DNA of 64,000 nucleotides from Virgibacillus_F flavescens (GCF_050574275.1 NZ_CP192260.1:558001-622000), one strand, 5' to 3'; counted from the first letter of the stretch, positions 1-9,892 are shown. Translations and numbers: made by a program. Notes: generated by a model from the sequence alone, not told the origin.

Positions 1-841
1 TATATATCATGGCCGCAATAGATACATTCCAATATTTTTTTAACTCAACAAAGTGTAGCAAAGATGTAGAGGTAACAGTTTTTGCAAAGGCATCTGCAGG
101 CAATGAAAATGCAGAAGCAAACCTATTTGATTGATTTTCTATTAATTTAAATTCTGGTTTACTAAGGACATCTTGATTATCAATATCCTTGTGCATCAAT
201 ATATGCCCCAACTCATGCCCGCCATCAAACTGTCTTCTAAAGGCTGATTGTTTATCATTACCGAGAAAAATAAAAGGTCGACCTTTACGGTGTTGGCAGA
301 ATGCATCTACTTTTTGACTATCGGTGTCCACTGAGAATACCATTATTCCGTTTTTTTCTAATAAATGAACTATATTTGTTATTGGTTTATCCGCAAGCCC
401 CCAATGTTCCCGTACTTTAAGAGCCAATTCTTCGATTGACTCATTATCCCATTCCGAATCGAAACTGCTTATATCAGGTAGATTTAATTCTGGAAACTCG
501 ATATAATCGGATAAATATTCATAAATGTATCCTGCTAATAATGTTTTATTGTATTGCCTTTCCTTACTTTTCTTAGTGGTTGTAGCATTAGCTCTAAAGA
601 ACGTATTTCCAACAAATTGCTCTTTAAACTCTTGATAGAAAAAGTCTTTAGGAAACTTTAAAGTATTTATAATCGACATCATTGTTTCCGTCTTAGGTGT
701 ATGATCCCCAAGCTCAAATTGTGATACCGCTTGCTTAGTTACACCAATTTTTTCTGCAAATTCTTTTATTGTTAAACCTCTTATTAACCTTGCTTCTCTT
801 AACCGTTTCGGATTAAACTTTGGCTCATTTTCAACTTTCAT
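1..841 (-). CDS. XRE-family HTH plus ImmA/IrrE metalloprotease protein, 3' end cut by window
   Basis: About 280 residues are visible before the window edge. The N-terminus holds a Cro/CI-type helix-turn-helix (residues about 10-65, with the stretch EFAEKIGVTKQAVSQFE). The C-terminal part holds a zinc-protease HExxH motif in GGHELGHILMHK. The start at 841 follows a good ribosome binding site (GGAG, 8 nt upstream). Proteins of this architecture cleave or bind partner proteins and often act as regulators or antitoxin-like members of two-gene modules in mobile elements. The gene directly upstream (880-1551) is on the same strand with a 38-nt gap and is the likely partner. Substrate unknown. Confidence 0.85.
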   Translation of the reverse strand, partial: MKVENEPKFNPKRLREARLIRGLTIKEFAEKIGVTKQAVSQFELGDHTPKTETMMSIINTLKFPKDFFYQEFKEQFVGNTFFRANATTTKKSKERQYNKTLLAGYIYEYLSDYIEFPELNLPDISSFDSEWDNESIEELALKVREHWGLADKPITNIVHLLEKNGIMVFSVDTDSQKVDAFCQHRKGRPFIFLGNDKQSAFRRQFDGGHELGHILMHKDIDNQDVLSKPEFKLIENQSNRFASAFSLPADAFAKTVTSTSLLHFVELKKYWNVSIAAMIY

Positions 842-879
842 GACGTTACTCCTAACTAATTTAGTAATTCTAAGATGGA

Positions 880-1551
880 TTATTTTTTTAGCTTAATAAC
901 AATGTCGTCATCCTCTTTACGATCTTTAAGATTAGTTTTAATATCGGATAAACTGTAGTTATTTAATTTTACGAGGTCGTTGTTGTTAATGTTGATGTAT
1001 TCTGTTATATCTTCCTTGTAAATCCAATCTTCTTGGTCAGGTTTTAAAGCACCTTCAAAAACAACATCACTCTTACTATCATAGCAAACTACAATCCCAA
1101 ACGGCTGGTTTTCAATACCAAGGTCTAACGAATATTGGTGTGTTTCCTGCTCAAATAACTCTTCTTCTGGTATACCCGCTTGAAGTAGTCGATCGAAATT
1201 AGATAAAGAAAATTCCTCACGATATCCACTTCGTTCAAAAATGTATTTCTTTTCTGGAAGTTTTAACACTAATATAAAAATATTTCTTACGGCATCATGA
1301 ACTACTATATATGGATGCCACCCTGCTTTTCTTGTATATACTTTCATTTGTGTATGAGGGTTGTCCAATATTATCTTTTCAACATAAGTATTAACATAGT
1401 CATAAAGCATAAAAGGAGCGTGTTTCTTAGTTGTAGTTTCTTCAAGCAATAATGATATCTCCCGAATCTTATCTTTTCCATTCTTAATACCCTGCAAAAT
1501 TAGACCTCTTTGTTCATCTTTAAGCATACATTCTTCAATTCTTTTGTCCAT
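880..1551 (-). CDS. hypothetical protein, partner of the XRE-ImmA/IrrE gene
   Basis: A 223-residue soluble protein without signal peptide or membrane segment. I recognise no catalytic motif; the N-terminal third is predicted helical and the centre is strand-rich. It is the first gene of a two-gene operon with the downstream XRE-ImmA/IrrE gene. Such pairs are found among toxin-antitoxin and phage-defence modules (RosmerTA-like order is one possibility). That role is inference from gene order only. Confidence 0.7.
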   Translation of the reverse strand: MDKRIEECMLKDEQRGLILQGIKNGKDKIREISLLLEETTTKKHAPFMLYDYVNTYVEKIILDNPHTQMKVYTRKAGWHPYIVVHDAVRNIFILVLKLPEKKYIFERSGYREEFSLSNFDRLLQAGIPEEELFEQETHQYSLDLGIENQPFGIVVCYDSKSDVVFEGALKPDQEDWIYKEDITEYININNNDLVKLNNYSLSDIKTNLKDRKEDDDIVIKLKK

Positions 1552-1744
1552 TCAACCACACCCACTATTTTCAAGATTAATTAAATCTATTATTTACTTT
1601 TTATTTTGTTTTGTCAAGTATATTGTTATATATATCTAAAAAGATAAAGTTTTTCGGAATAAATTACTGAAAATAATCAAATGATTTTTGGGAATCTAAT
1701 ACTTATCATTTGTAATGGTATAATTCATTAAAAGGGGGATTCTT

Positions 1745-2458
1745 TTGAAATATATGATGACAGACATAGCAACACACATAGACTTAGGTTTTGGCGTTAC
1801 AGCATCAAATTTCAGACAAACGGCTTTGTTTCTCGATGAAAATTATGATGATAGTATATATACGGGAGAAATGCCGATTTTATATCTATATAGACATTCC
1901 GTCGAACTTTTCTTAAAATCACTAATCACGATTTTTCATAGGAAATTGGAATTGCCGTATAAAGATGGAGAAGTGGCCTTCGATAACGATTTGCCATTAA
2001 TAAAATCAGAGAAGAATCAATGGAGAGAAATTACAAAGTGTCACGACATATCAACGCTTTATCGTTATTACTTGCAACTAATTGAAAACAACAAAAGTCT
2101 ATTAGTAGAAAAAGCACCAAAAGGAGATTGGAACATCATTAACCCTGACAACCAGAGATACGTTGATTTAATTAAAGGTTATGATTTTGATAGCACTTTT
2201 TTTCGATATCCTTTTACTAAAAACAAAAATGTTGATAGTAAGAAATTTGGTGTCAAAAAGGTTGATCCCAAAGATGTACTTAATCAATTTAAGTCAAAAA
2301 GTACATTGCTTATTTTTAATGATGACGAAGAACTTGTACAAGCACATGTTAGTACAAAGGTAGATTTAAAGGATATAACAAATGCTATAAAAGAATTATC
2401 CTTTTATTTTAACTGTATTCATGCTATGACAAGAGCAACCCTTTGCGACCATTGGTAA
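1745..2458 (+). CDS. hypothetical protein, HEPN-like
   Basis: The 237-residue product carries a helix reading LYRHSVELFLKSLI, typical of HEPN-type or related alpha-helical proteins that occur in mobile elements. A canonical R-x4-6-H ribonuclease motif was not clearly seen. The start chosen is TTG at 1745 because the GGGGG ribosome binding site at 1734-1738 is 6 nt upstream; the ATG codons at 1754 and 1757 would be too far away. It is transcribed divergently from the ImmA/IrrE operon and convergently with tnsD, sharing the terminator at 2469-2498. Confidence 0.65.
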   Translation: MKYMMTDIATHIDLGFGVTASNFRQTALFLDENYDDSIYTGEMPILYLYRHSVELFLKSLITIFHRKLELPYKDGEVAFDNDLPLIKSEKNQWREITKCHDISTLYRYYLQLIENNKSLLVEKAPKGDWNIINPDNQRYVDLIKGYDFDSTFFRYPFTKNKNVDSKKFGVKKVDPKDVLNQFKSKSTLLIFNDDEELVQAHVSTKVDLKDITNAIKELSFYFNCIHAMTRATLCDHW

Positions 2459-2468
2459 TGTAAATGCA

Positions 2469-2498
2469 AATGAGATTGAAAATAATTTCAATCTCATT
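2469..2498. terminator. bidirectional terminator between HEPN-like gene and tnsD
   Basis: A perfect 13-bp inverted repeat (AATGAGATTGAAA / TTTCAATCTCATT) with a 4-nt loop, flanked by A- and T-rich tracts, lies between two convergent genes. Confidence 0.85.
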
Positions 2499-2516
2499 TT
2501 TCAAAGTAATATTTGA

Positions 2517-4367
2517 TTATTTTCTATCTTTAATTTGCTCCTCAATATAATCTGTAACCTCATTGATAAATTTTGTTTTAATATTTGCCATTCTCAACAC
2601 CTTCCAAGCCTTAATCACATCTTCCGCTTCCCTCATTTCTTGAATCACATGCTCTACCCTACGGAGGCGAAACTCTTTGTCTGATTCCCAAACATTATTA
2701 ATGAATACCTTTGTTTTCGGCATCTTATCTAAATGTTGCTCTAATACCGCTCTTTCCCCAATTGCAACCGCAATACTTTTAATCGTTATCCTCTTCGGCC
2801 TTCCATTTCTGTTCCTAAGTTCCCTTGTTGCCTTCTTAACCCCATCTAATATTTCTACGTCTCTTTTCTTCCAATTCACTCGCTTTTTTTCACTCTTTCT
2901 TTTTTGTAAGGTAGGTGAATTATTATGTAGCCACTCCTTATCATTTCTATACAAAAAGGCATACGTAGAAGGCTTTTGGTTCCTCATTTCTGTTTTTGAT
3001 AAATTCGGATGGTCATCTTGCAGTTTCAACCAAATTTGGCGATTACGTTCTACTGAATCAGCCATAATTGCATCCGAAGGTTCCTTAGACCTGGATTCAT
3101 CCGCCCCCGCTTTTGCATACTTAATCACCGTATTAGGATCAGCATGTAACCTACGGGCTATTTCTCTATAACTTAACTGATCCTCAATCAATGAACTTAA
3201 CTCCTTCTTCCAGAGAAAGCCAAAGTCCATAATTCTGGTGTATCTAAATCGATCCTCTACATTTTGTTCCAAACCTTTTCTTGTATAAGTGAAACCACAC
3301 TCCTTGCAGGAGAACCTCCCTATAGGCTCTTTCGTTTTCTCACAGATTCTAATCGAAACCGCCCTAATAACATCTTTTCTGAATCTCGGACAAACTATAT
3401 TCAAGCAAGGCCAATGAGGTTTTCCAAATGGTTCAACTTTTAACGAGGTTGCTTGAAAAACATCATTAACATCTAACCCCAGAAAATTTAACAAGAGTAT
3501 GTGATAAAAGGGATGAAAGGACTTTCGATGTTTACGAGTAATAGAGGCTAACCATGAATCTTTTGATTTCACATTAGCATGTAGATTATCAAGGAATCTA
3601 TCAGGATAGAAAGCTCGAAAGGCTTCATGTAATCTCTCTTGAAACACTTTTCCGTTTATACTTGCAAACCCATTTTCAATTAGATGCTTACGATAAAAAT
3701 CTGTAAAATGTATAAAATCTTTATGTTTATGGTTTCCATCTAACAATTGCTCTGCCTGTCTTAGAAAATCCACATATTGTTGCAGGGTATTTTCATCTAC
3801 TTTGTTTTCTTTTGTTAAATCGCAATTGCTTAGGGTTGGCAACAAAAAGCTATGCTTATTTGAATGATTAATTGGAACGGTGCTATTCTCCAACCAATAT
3901 CTGTGTTTTTGACAAATCAATTGTCCTGGAAACTGATGTAGGCGTTGCCAATACAATTCCCCATATTCATTTAGAGCCTCTTTAAAACAAGCTGGACAAT
4001 ATTTAAAATGTTTATTTTGTGGTATGGAACTTGCCATTATGCCCGATTGCATGTAAATAGCCTTCCCATCTTCGCTAAGCATCGCTTGATAAATGGATTT
4101 AGCCTTTTCCCCTAAAAAAGCTGAGTAAAACGGATACATAGTATGTTTATCAATTAGCATTTTTTCATCTATAGTAGTGCTTTCTGGTAGACGTCTTATA
4201 AGAGAGTGAATCCCCGAAGGTAGCAAAGCAGATGCAGTAATCGTTCTTTTCCCAAATAAATCTTCCAGGGTATGTTTCAAGAAGACATTCCCTGACCGTA
4301 AATGGTAGCGACCAATTGTACTATATAAAAGTTCTCCTGGATATGGAGTCGGAAACTGCAAAATCAT
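2517..4367 (-). CDS. tnsD: TnsD/TniQ-family target-selection protein
   Basis: A 616-residue TniQ-family protein. The N-terminus (FPTPYPGELLYSTIGRYHLRSG) is the family signature, and a zinc finger of the form CPAC...CQKH lies near residues 125-155. The long C-terminal half with helix-turn-helix-like segments (for example LSYREIARRLHADPNTVIKYAK) fits full-length TnsD, which binds the 3' end of glmS, rather than a short TniQ. It is the last gene of the operon and overlaps tnsC by 4 nt (ATGA-type coupling). The element lies next to glmS in this window, which fits TnsD targeting. Function is inferred from family knowledge. Confidence 0.92.
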   Translation of the reverse strand: MILQFPTPYPGELLYSTIGRYHLRSGNVFLKHTLEDLFGKRTITASALLPSGIHSLIRRLPESTTIDEKMLIDKHTMYPFYSAFLGEKAKSIYQAMLSEDGKAIYMQSGIMASSIPQNKHFKYCPACFKEALNEYGELYWQRLHQFPGQLICQKHRYWLENSTVPINHSNKHSFLLPTLSNCDLTKENKVDENTLQQYVDFLRQAEQLLDGNHKHKDFIHFTDFYRKHLIENGFASINGKVFQERLHEAFRAFYPDRFLDNLHANVKSKDSWLASITRKHRKSFHPFYHILLLNFLGLDVNDVFQATSLKVEPFGKPHWPCLNIVCPRFRKDVIRAVSIRICEKTKEPIGRFSCKECGFTYTRKGLEQNVEDRFRYTRIMDFGFLWKKELSSLIEDQLSYREIARRLHADPNTVIKYAKAGADESRSKEPSDAIMADSVERNRQIWLKLQDDHPNLSKTEMRNQKPSTYAFLYRNDKEWLHNNSPTLQKRKSEKKRVNWKKRDVEILDGVKKATRELRNRNGRPKRITIKSIAVAIGERAVLEQHLDKMPKTKVFINNVWESDKEFRLRRVEHVIQEMREAEDVIKAWKVLRMANIKTKFINEVTDYIEEQIKDRK

Positions 4368-5977
4368 AACATATCATCCAGAGGATAATCTTGTTTAATA
4401 ACGCCTGCTTCATATAATGCTTGATATGCAGTAAGTTCCTTTTCTTTTCCTTGTTCTATAACCTTCCGAAAGTCACTCTCATCGACTTTATTGTCAGTTG
4501 TTTCTTGCGTAGTTAGAAGTCGAAACGCCTTTTGCACAATTAGAGATAAATCCTGAATTTCGCTATTTTGAGCAATGATATTCGATATTGTTGCTCTTGC
4601 AACATCATCTTCAATTCCAAGAATACCCAATCGAAATACGGCGTCATCAACTAATTTTGATTGTTGATTCTTTCGATCTACTCCCTGTTTTAGAGACTCC
4701 ATAACTTGGTTCTGATTTATAACAATCTGCTCACCCTCTATATAATTTTCAATATCAGGGAACGATATATCATCATAGTCTGCAAGTCTCTTATAATTAT
4801 TGGTTTTTAGAGCATATAACATAGGTTGAACCATTTTTAATTCTTCCTCAGCAACTTGTTGCATTAATGGAATTGTTATCTTTTCTTTACCGCTACTGAC
4901 ACAACGAAGTTGGCACATCATGTAGACTTTTAAACATATGTCACAGAGACCTTGCGAGATATTGTAAAGCAAGGAAGAAAATTCCTCACTGAAAGGTGTC
5001 TCTTCTCTTGTCCATTGATATTGCCACATCCCCTGAACAAAAAGATCCCAAAGTTCATCTTTTTCCATACGATTCCACATTACATTTCCCGCATTGGTAT
5101 TCCGTCGAGCCTGTCTAAATTGTGTCTGTAGGATATCCATGGCTTTTGGCGTTCCCACCATTATTAATGGAATGTTTACGGTATTGATCAGTGTAGTAAA
5201 AAAATTTAAAACCTGTGTAGAACTCTTTGATTTTACGGCCTTTAGATGTTGGATTTCATCAATGATTAATATTCCGAGGTTCACGCTCTTCGCAATTTGT
5301 GCCATAATCGGCATCAATTGGCTTGTTGAAAGACGACTATTTGCATAACGATTAAAATAATCTGTCCCCATTAGTAAATCAATCTGATACATGAAATCAA
5401 AAATGATTGTCTTAACTGATCCGTCAAAAGGTGTTTGAATGGTCAAGTGTGTAATTTGGTACTGATTTAGTGGTTTACCTTTATATAATGTGTGTGATAT
5501 AACTTGGGGGTACATTCCCAAGATGCGTTGCAATGTTCTCGTCTTCCCAACCCCGCTAACCCCTACTATACTCATTGTTTGACCTGTTTGAATGACATCT
5601 TTATCAATAGATTTATTTTGTATATTATTCCAGTTATCCACAAACCCCTGTGCATAAGTATTGTGAACTGGATTGCGAGATACATAGCCTGCTTTCAAAA
5701 GTCGATCAACTGATGATTGTATCTGCAAATGTATCGGCAACGGTTGATAATAGCGTAATAACCTTTGTATAAAATGAACCCTTTTATGATTATCCAAATA
5801 TCTCTCTTCATTATTAAAGGGTGGATACACACTCAGATGATCTATCACTTTTTGATTAGAATAAATTGGCGGTAGGGCCTCAATCAAAGGGTTATTCTGA
5901 TACTCTAAAATATCACTCTGCTCCTTGTATTCAGCAACTTGTGCCTGAGTACCATTAGCTAATTCAATGATTTTCAT
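4364..5977 (-). CDS. tnsC: TnsC-family AAA+ ATPase transposition regulator
   Basis: A 537-residue AAA+ ATPase. The Walker A motif GVSGVGKT is near residue 140, and the Walker B motif LGILIIDEIQHLK is near residue 235. In Tn7 systems TnsC links the target-bound TnsD to the TnsAB transposase and gives target immunity. The start at 5977 has a good ribosome binding site (AAGGAAGG). The gene overlaps tnsB by 14 nt upstream and tnsD by 4 nt downstream, so all are one transcription unit. No lesion seen. Confidence 0.93.
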   Translation of the reverse strand: MKIIELANGTQAQVAEYKEQSDILEYQNNPLIEALPPIYSNQKVIDHLSVYPPFNNEERYLDNHKRVHFIQRLLRYYQPLPIHLQIQSSVDRLLKAGYVSRNPVHNTYAQGFVDNWNNIQNKSIDKDVIQTGQTMSIVGVSGVGKTRTLQRILGMYPQVISHTLYKGKPLNQYQITHLTIQTPFDGSVKTIIFDFMYQIDLLMGTDYFNRYANSRLSTSQLMPIMAQIAKSVNLGILIIDEIQHLKAVKSKSSTQVLNFFTTLINTVNIPLIMVGTPKAMDILQTQFRQARRNTNAGNVMWNRMEKDELWDLFVQGMWQYQWTREETPFSEEFSSLLYNISQGLCDICLKVYMMCQLRCVSSGKEKITIPLMQQVAEEELKMVQPMLYALKTNNYKRLADYDDISFPDIENYIEGEQIVINQNQVMESLKQGVDRKNQQSKLVDDAVFRLGILGIEDDVARATISNIIAQNSEIQDLSLIVQKAFRLLTTQETTDNKVDESDFRKVIEQGKEKELTAYQALYEAGVIKQDYPLDDML

Positions 5978-8093
5978 GATTTAGACCTTCCTTCTGTTTC
6001 TGACGGAATAGATCAATGTTTTTCACTTGTTTCGAAGATATAGTGATAGAATCATTTTCTTTTGCTTTAATATGAGATTGACTTTTTGCTCTATTTGCTT
6101 CACGTACTAATTCTTGCTCTGTTTTCCGATTTTGTCTTATATCCTTAATATTTTTTGAAAGATTTCCGTTATTGGATTCTATTTTAGATTCCTCTTTAGC
6201 TTGTCTTACAATTTCTTCAATTTCTTGTGCTAATTTAATTTTGCCATTCATTTCAGTTTCTTGAAATTCAGCTTTTTGTTGACGTTTGCTTCTTTTTAAA
6301 TCCATTACCTCTTCTATCCTTGCTGATTGGTATATCTCATAGTGTTCAATTAACGTACAAATTTCGTAGTTTTTTCTGTCTTTATGCATATATATTTGTG
6401 ACATGTCCTGTGGATCATACCTTATTTCTGTTTTCCATGAACCGTTTGTCCGTGCTGTGGAAAACCATTTTTCCTTCAGTGCTGTTTGACAACTATAATA
6501 GAGACCCTTAAAAGAGATTCCTTTAGAATCAATTGTTGCTTGGCTTTTAGGAAACACATTACTTCTGATTTGATCATAATTCAAGGATCTAAGTAGACCA
6601 CTTCCACTTTTCAACCCCCATTCAAAAATTTTTAATGGGTTTGGGGGTACTCCCGCTTCTATCATATGTTTTGTTAGTGGGTAATCTGTTAAATAATGAC
6701 CATTGTTGTAATACAACGCACATCTCACCAGTATTTGCGAGTATTCTCTAAGATTTAAAACAGCCTTTTTGCGGTAATCCTGACCTCCTCGTTGAATATG
6801 ATCTTTTTGTACTGTTCCAGGGAGGAAGGGGGCGAGATGGGACTGAAGGGTTTGGAAGAACCTTTCGCAAGTTCCCTTTAGCTCAGGTCTTGATGGCCCA
6901 GTATTTTGAATTTTAATGTTGAGATTTTCAACCAAACTTGTTAGTTCGTCTGATATCAATTCACTTCCACGATCAGCCAATAATGTATGTGGCAGATAAT
7001 GAATCGGCCAATCTTGTTCTCCAATCTCCATGCTGAGCTTTGTCTTACAAAAGTCCTTTTTATTACTAAACGCATTAGCAAGAGCTAATCTTAGCGAATC
7101 GCCAGACATATTCTCAATTCCTGCATACACAGAAACGATGCATCTGGAAAATATGTCCACCGTTAAGTAAATCAAAGGGCGACCGATTACCTTATTCCTG
7201 TCCAAACTTGAAACCAAATATATATCCCCAACCGTTCCGTCGATGGCATATACTCCAATTCCCATAGCATCCTCCGTTGCAGACCCCGTAATAGCACGAT
7301 GATTTTGCAAAAATTCTCTTCTTCCTTCCCTTTTATAAATGGCATACTCTGGTTTGTTCCATTTTCTATACCAATAGTAAAATTGGTCAAAAGTAGGAAT
7401 CGGTTTATCTACATTTAGCACCTTATAATCCATTTCGTTACTCTTAATAGAAAAATATGCTTTGAGCATTTGCTGGTACGCATATTTCAAAGAGGGTTTA
7501 GATCGGATAAAGTAGTATTTTTCTAAAGAAGCCCGAAATATTTTTTTCCATTCCTCATTAACATTTGTTCGTTTTATTGAGGAAGAGTAAACGGCAGGTC
7601 TTCCTGTTTTCTGATTATATTCACGTTTACCTTTACCTATAAGATGGTAGTCGGGCAAAAGCGAGGATTTTATCATTCCTCTTGCCCAATATTTAATCAA
7701 GTAGTTATAGATGGTCTTGTTACTTACGGCAAATTTATCACTCGCCTTCTTAATTAATTTCCATCTCTGTTTTGGCAGAAAAATATCTGGTGTCAAATAA
7801 ATTTCTTGTATTATGCCCCACGCTTCATCCTGTTTTTTTCTCTCTGCATCCGTTAGTTCAGCATCTTTTACATTTATAAACAAAGGGTCTTCTTGAACCT
7901 TTTCAAGCTCCTTTGTTTCTAACCGATGTATAATATCGTTTACTTTTAAACGGTATGGAAAAGAAGGCTTATTAATGTTCACTAAGTAACACCATTTGTT
8001 TAGATAATCTACCCAAACGATACGTTCCAATTTGTTCTGATCATGTTTACTTTGTAACAATTCATTAACCACTAACTGCATGATTTTCACCAT
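5964..8093 (-). CDS. tnsB: TnsB-family DDE transposase
   Basis: A 709-residue Mu/TnsB-type transposase with an rve integrase core. All three acidic residues are visible: D in YAIDGTVGDI, D in LLADRGSEL and E in ELKGTCERFFQTL. N-terminal helix-turn-helix segments (for example SDKFAVSNKTIYNYLIKYW) bind the repeats at the transposon ends. TnsB makes the 3' breaks and joins them to target DNA. It overlaps tnsA by 29 nt and tnsC by 14 nt. The catalytic core appears intact, in contrast to TnsA. Confidence 0.94.
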   Translation of the reverse strand: MVKIMQLVVNELLQSKHDQNKLERIVWVDYLNKWCYLVNINKPSFPYRLKVNDIIHRLETKELEKVQEDPLFINVKDAELTDAERKKQDEAWGIIQEIYLTPDIFLPKQRWKLIKKASDKFAVSNKTIYNYLIKYWARGMIKSSLLPDYHLIGKGKREYNQKTGRPAVYSSSIKRTNVNEEWKKIFRASLEKYYFIRSKPSLKYAYQQMLKAYFSIKSNEMDYKVLNVDKPIPTFDQFYYWYRKWNKPEYAIYKREGRREFLQNHRAITGSATEDAMGIGVYAIDGTVGDIYLVSSLDRNKVIGRPLIYLTVDIFSRCIVSVYAGIENMSGDSLRLALANAFSNKKDFCKTKLSMEIGEQDWPIHYLPHTLLADRGSELISDELTSLVENLNIKIQNTGPSRPELKGTCERFFQTLQSHLAPFLPGTVQKDHIQRGGQDYRKKAVLNLREYSQILVRCALYYNNGHYLTDYPLTKHMIEAGVPPNPLKIFEWGLKSGSGLLRSLNYDQIRSNVFPKSQATIDSKGISFKGLYYSCQTALKEKWFSTARTNGSWKTEIRYDPQDMSQIYMHKDRKNYEICTLIEHYEIYQSARIEEVMDLKRSKRQQKAEFQETEMNGKIKLAQEIEEIVRQAKEESKIESNNGNLSKNIKDIRQNRKTEQELVREANRAKSQSHIKAKENDSITISSKQVKNIDLFRQKQKEGLNHENH

Positions 8094-8910
8094 CCGCTTC
8101 TAAATTTGAAACTTGGACACGATATTCTTCAACCCTCCTTGACAGGTCAATTTTCTGATTCAATTCCATCTGAATTTCCTTTGTTGCGACAAGATGTTTT
8201 AATAGGATTAACCCTAATCCTTCATCTAATTGATAAGACTTTTCTATCCTTTGGATAATACTCTGGAAAGTTTCTATTGGGTTAGTCAGATAATCCTTCA
8301 AATCTTTTTTCAGGAAAGCAAGGTTTCCTATTAACTCTGGATAATCCTGTATGTCATATGCAGTAAGCACCCAACCAGTATTTCGAGCTAACTGTTTATT
8401 AATTTCCTTTTCTGTTACAATTCCAAAGTCAATTTGCTTCTGTTCGAAATATCGCCTTAACAATTCCAAACGAGAGATTGTGGTTTTTTTTGCAAGTTCA
8501 GTTGATGATTTAATTACTCTCGCTTCATAAAAGGGATTACCGTCCTGATCAATCCTTGTTACCATAAAGGGAACAATAAATACATGAGGTACATTTGTCT
8601 TTGAGTTAAATAGTTTCTTTTCAAGTTCTTGATCTACTGGAACGTTCATTTCATGGAAGTCCAGGAGAGGAAATTGCTCTCGAATATCAATTACCTGGTC
8701 ATCAAATTCCAACAAATAGAAATAATACAATTGCAAATCACTCAATAAATGGTGTACTCTTTGAGACGTAAAACCAAATGTGCGTGATGACCTTCCCTGG
8801 GAGGCTATATCTTGAACTTGCAACCAAGATTTATATTCTTGACCTTCACCCTGCCCCCGTCCTTCTTTCAAGAATCGCTTGATAGTCGAATCTTTCCATT
8901 CTCGAATCAT
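8065..8910 (-). CDS. tnsA: TnsA-family endonuclease subunit with altered catalytic residues
   Basis: A 281-residue TnsA homologue. The N-terminal half aligns well with Tn7 TnsA, including EGRGQG, RVHHLLSDLQL, DIREQFPLL and RLELLRRYFEQKQI. The acidic residue matching Glu63 is kept (LLEF). The segment matching VMSTDFLVD of Tn7 reads VFIVPFMVT, so Asp114 is replaced by proline (codon CCC). The segment matching AIQVKPA reads ARVIKSS, so Lys132 is kept but Gln130 becomes valine. TnsA normally cuts the 5' strands at the ends; with this substitution the nuclease is probably inactive. The C-terminal TnsC-binding part is present. The start at 8910 has GAGGTGG as ribosome binding site. The alignment was made by eye. 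Confidence 0.9.
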   Translation of the reverse strand: MIREWKDSTIKRFLKEGRGQGEGQEYKSWLQVQDIASQGRSSRTFGFTSQRVHHLLSDLQLYYFYLLEFDDQVIDIREQFPLLDFHEMNVPVDQELEKKLFNSKTNVPHVFIVPFMVTRIDQDGNPFYEARVIKSSTELAKKTTISRLELLRRYFEQKQIDFGIVTEKEINKQLARNTGWVLTAYDIQDYPELIGNLAFLKKDLKDYLTNPIETFQSIIQRIEKSYQLDEGLGLILLKHLVATKEIQMELNQKIDLSRRVEEYRVQVSNLEADGENHAVSG

Positions 8911-8965
8911 CTTTCCACCTCATTTAAAATAACAACACATTATTATAGAAGAAACTCGTCATAAA

Positions 8966-9892
8966 CTAAACTTGTAAACCATCTACTGCTTTTTGTTTAT
9001 CTTCTGCACTACTATTTACATAGAAGCGATAAAGTGTATCGACAGAACTATGTCCGCTCAAAATAGCAACAGTTTTTGGATCGACTTTTCCTTCTTTGAT
9101 TAAATTAGAGCAAAACGTATGGCGAGCCATATGGGGCGTTACTACGAAATCAAGTTGAGCCTTCCTGCTATATTTCTCTAATATCTTATTTATTGCTAAT
9201 CTTGTCAGTGATCCTCTTTGTCCTTGAAGTAATAAATGTGATGGAACTTTTGGCCGTACAAGTAAATATTCTTTCAAGGCATTTATCACTTGTGAATTCA
9301 TGTTTATCTTCCTTACCTTATCCCCTTTTCCGTTACGAATCATCACGTAACTATAGTTGTTCTTACCATTTCGTTCCGTTATATTAATATCCTCTAATTC
9401 AATTGACACCAATTCGTTACATCTTACTCCTGTACCAAAAAGGAAAAAATAAATAAGAATATCTCTCCTGTTTCCTTCCGCCTCTATAGTACGTTTCAAA
9501 CGGTATAACTCTTGTTTCTCTACTATTTTTACTTCATAATCCAATTCAATGTTATTTTTCTGTAAAACTTTCTCCTGCTCAACTTCTTCTTTGCAGATGC
9601 CCTCCATAAAAAGGAAACGCTGATACTGAATAATGCTTTTTAACTTGCGATTTATACTTGTCACTTTTAATTTTCTGTGTAAATTCAAATATTGACGATA
9701 CTCACGAATATCGGTTTCTGTAATTGTATCCGCCTTATAACCAATTGTTTCTTCCAACCACTGTAAAAACTGCTTAACATCTTGACAGTATGCTTGAATG
9801 GTTAATTGGCTATTCCCTCGACCAGTTAGTTCTTGTTCAAATTGATTGATCATTAAATCATCATTCCTTTTGGTTACTCTATATTTTGACAA
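8966..9892 (-). CDS. tyrosine recombinase in the tns operon
   Basis: A 308-residue phage-integrase-family recombinase. It has a SAM-like N-terminal core-binding domain (residues about 15-110) and a catalytic domain with Arg in GVRCNELVS, HxxR in HMARHTF, the second His in LSGHSS and a Tyr in LYRFYVN, so all catalytic residues are present. It overlaps the preceding orf by 14 nt and lies 55 nt before tnsA on the same strand. The listed TTG start has no clear ribosome binding site; ATG at 9853 (MINQFEQEL) after AAAAGGA is an alternative. Core Tn7 systems do not contain such a gene. A role in resolving cointegrates or in excision is inference. Confidence 0.9.
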   Translation of the reverse strand: MSKYRVTKRNDDLMINQFEQELTGRGNSQLTIQAYCQDVKQFLQWLEETIGYKADTITETDIREYRQYLNLHRKLKVTSINRKLKSIIQYQRFLFMEGICKEEVEQEKVLQKNNIELDYEVKIVEKQELYRLKRTIEAEGNRRDILIYFFLFGTGVRCNELVSIELEDINITERNGKNNYSYVMIRNGKGDKVRKINMNSQVINALKEYLLVRPKVPSHLLLQGQRGSLTRLAINKILEKYSRKAQLDFVVTPHMARHTFCSNLIKEGKVDPKTVAILSGHSSVDTLYRFYVNSSAEDKQKAVDGLQV

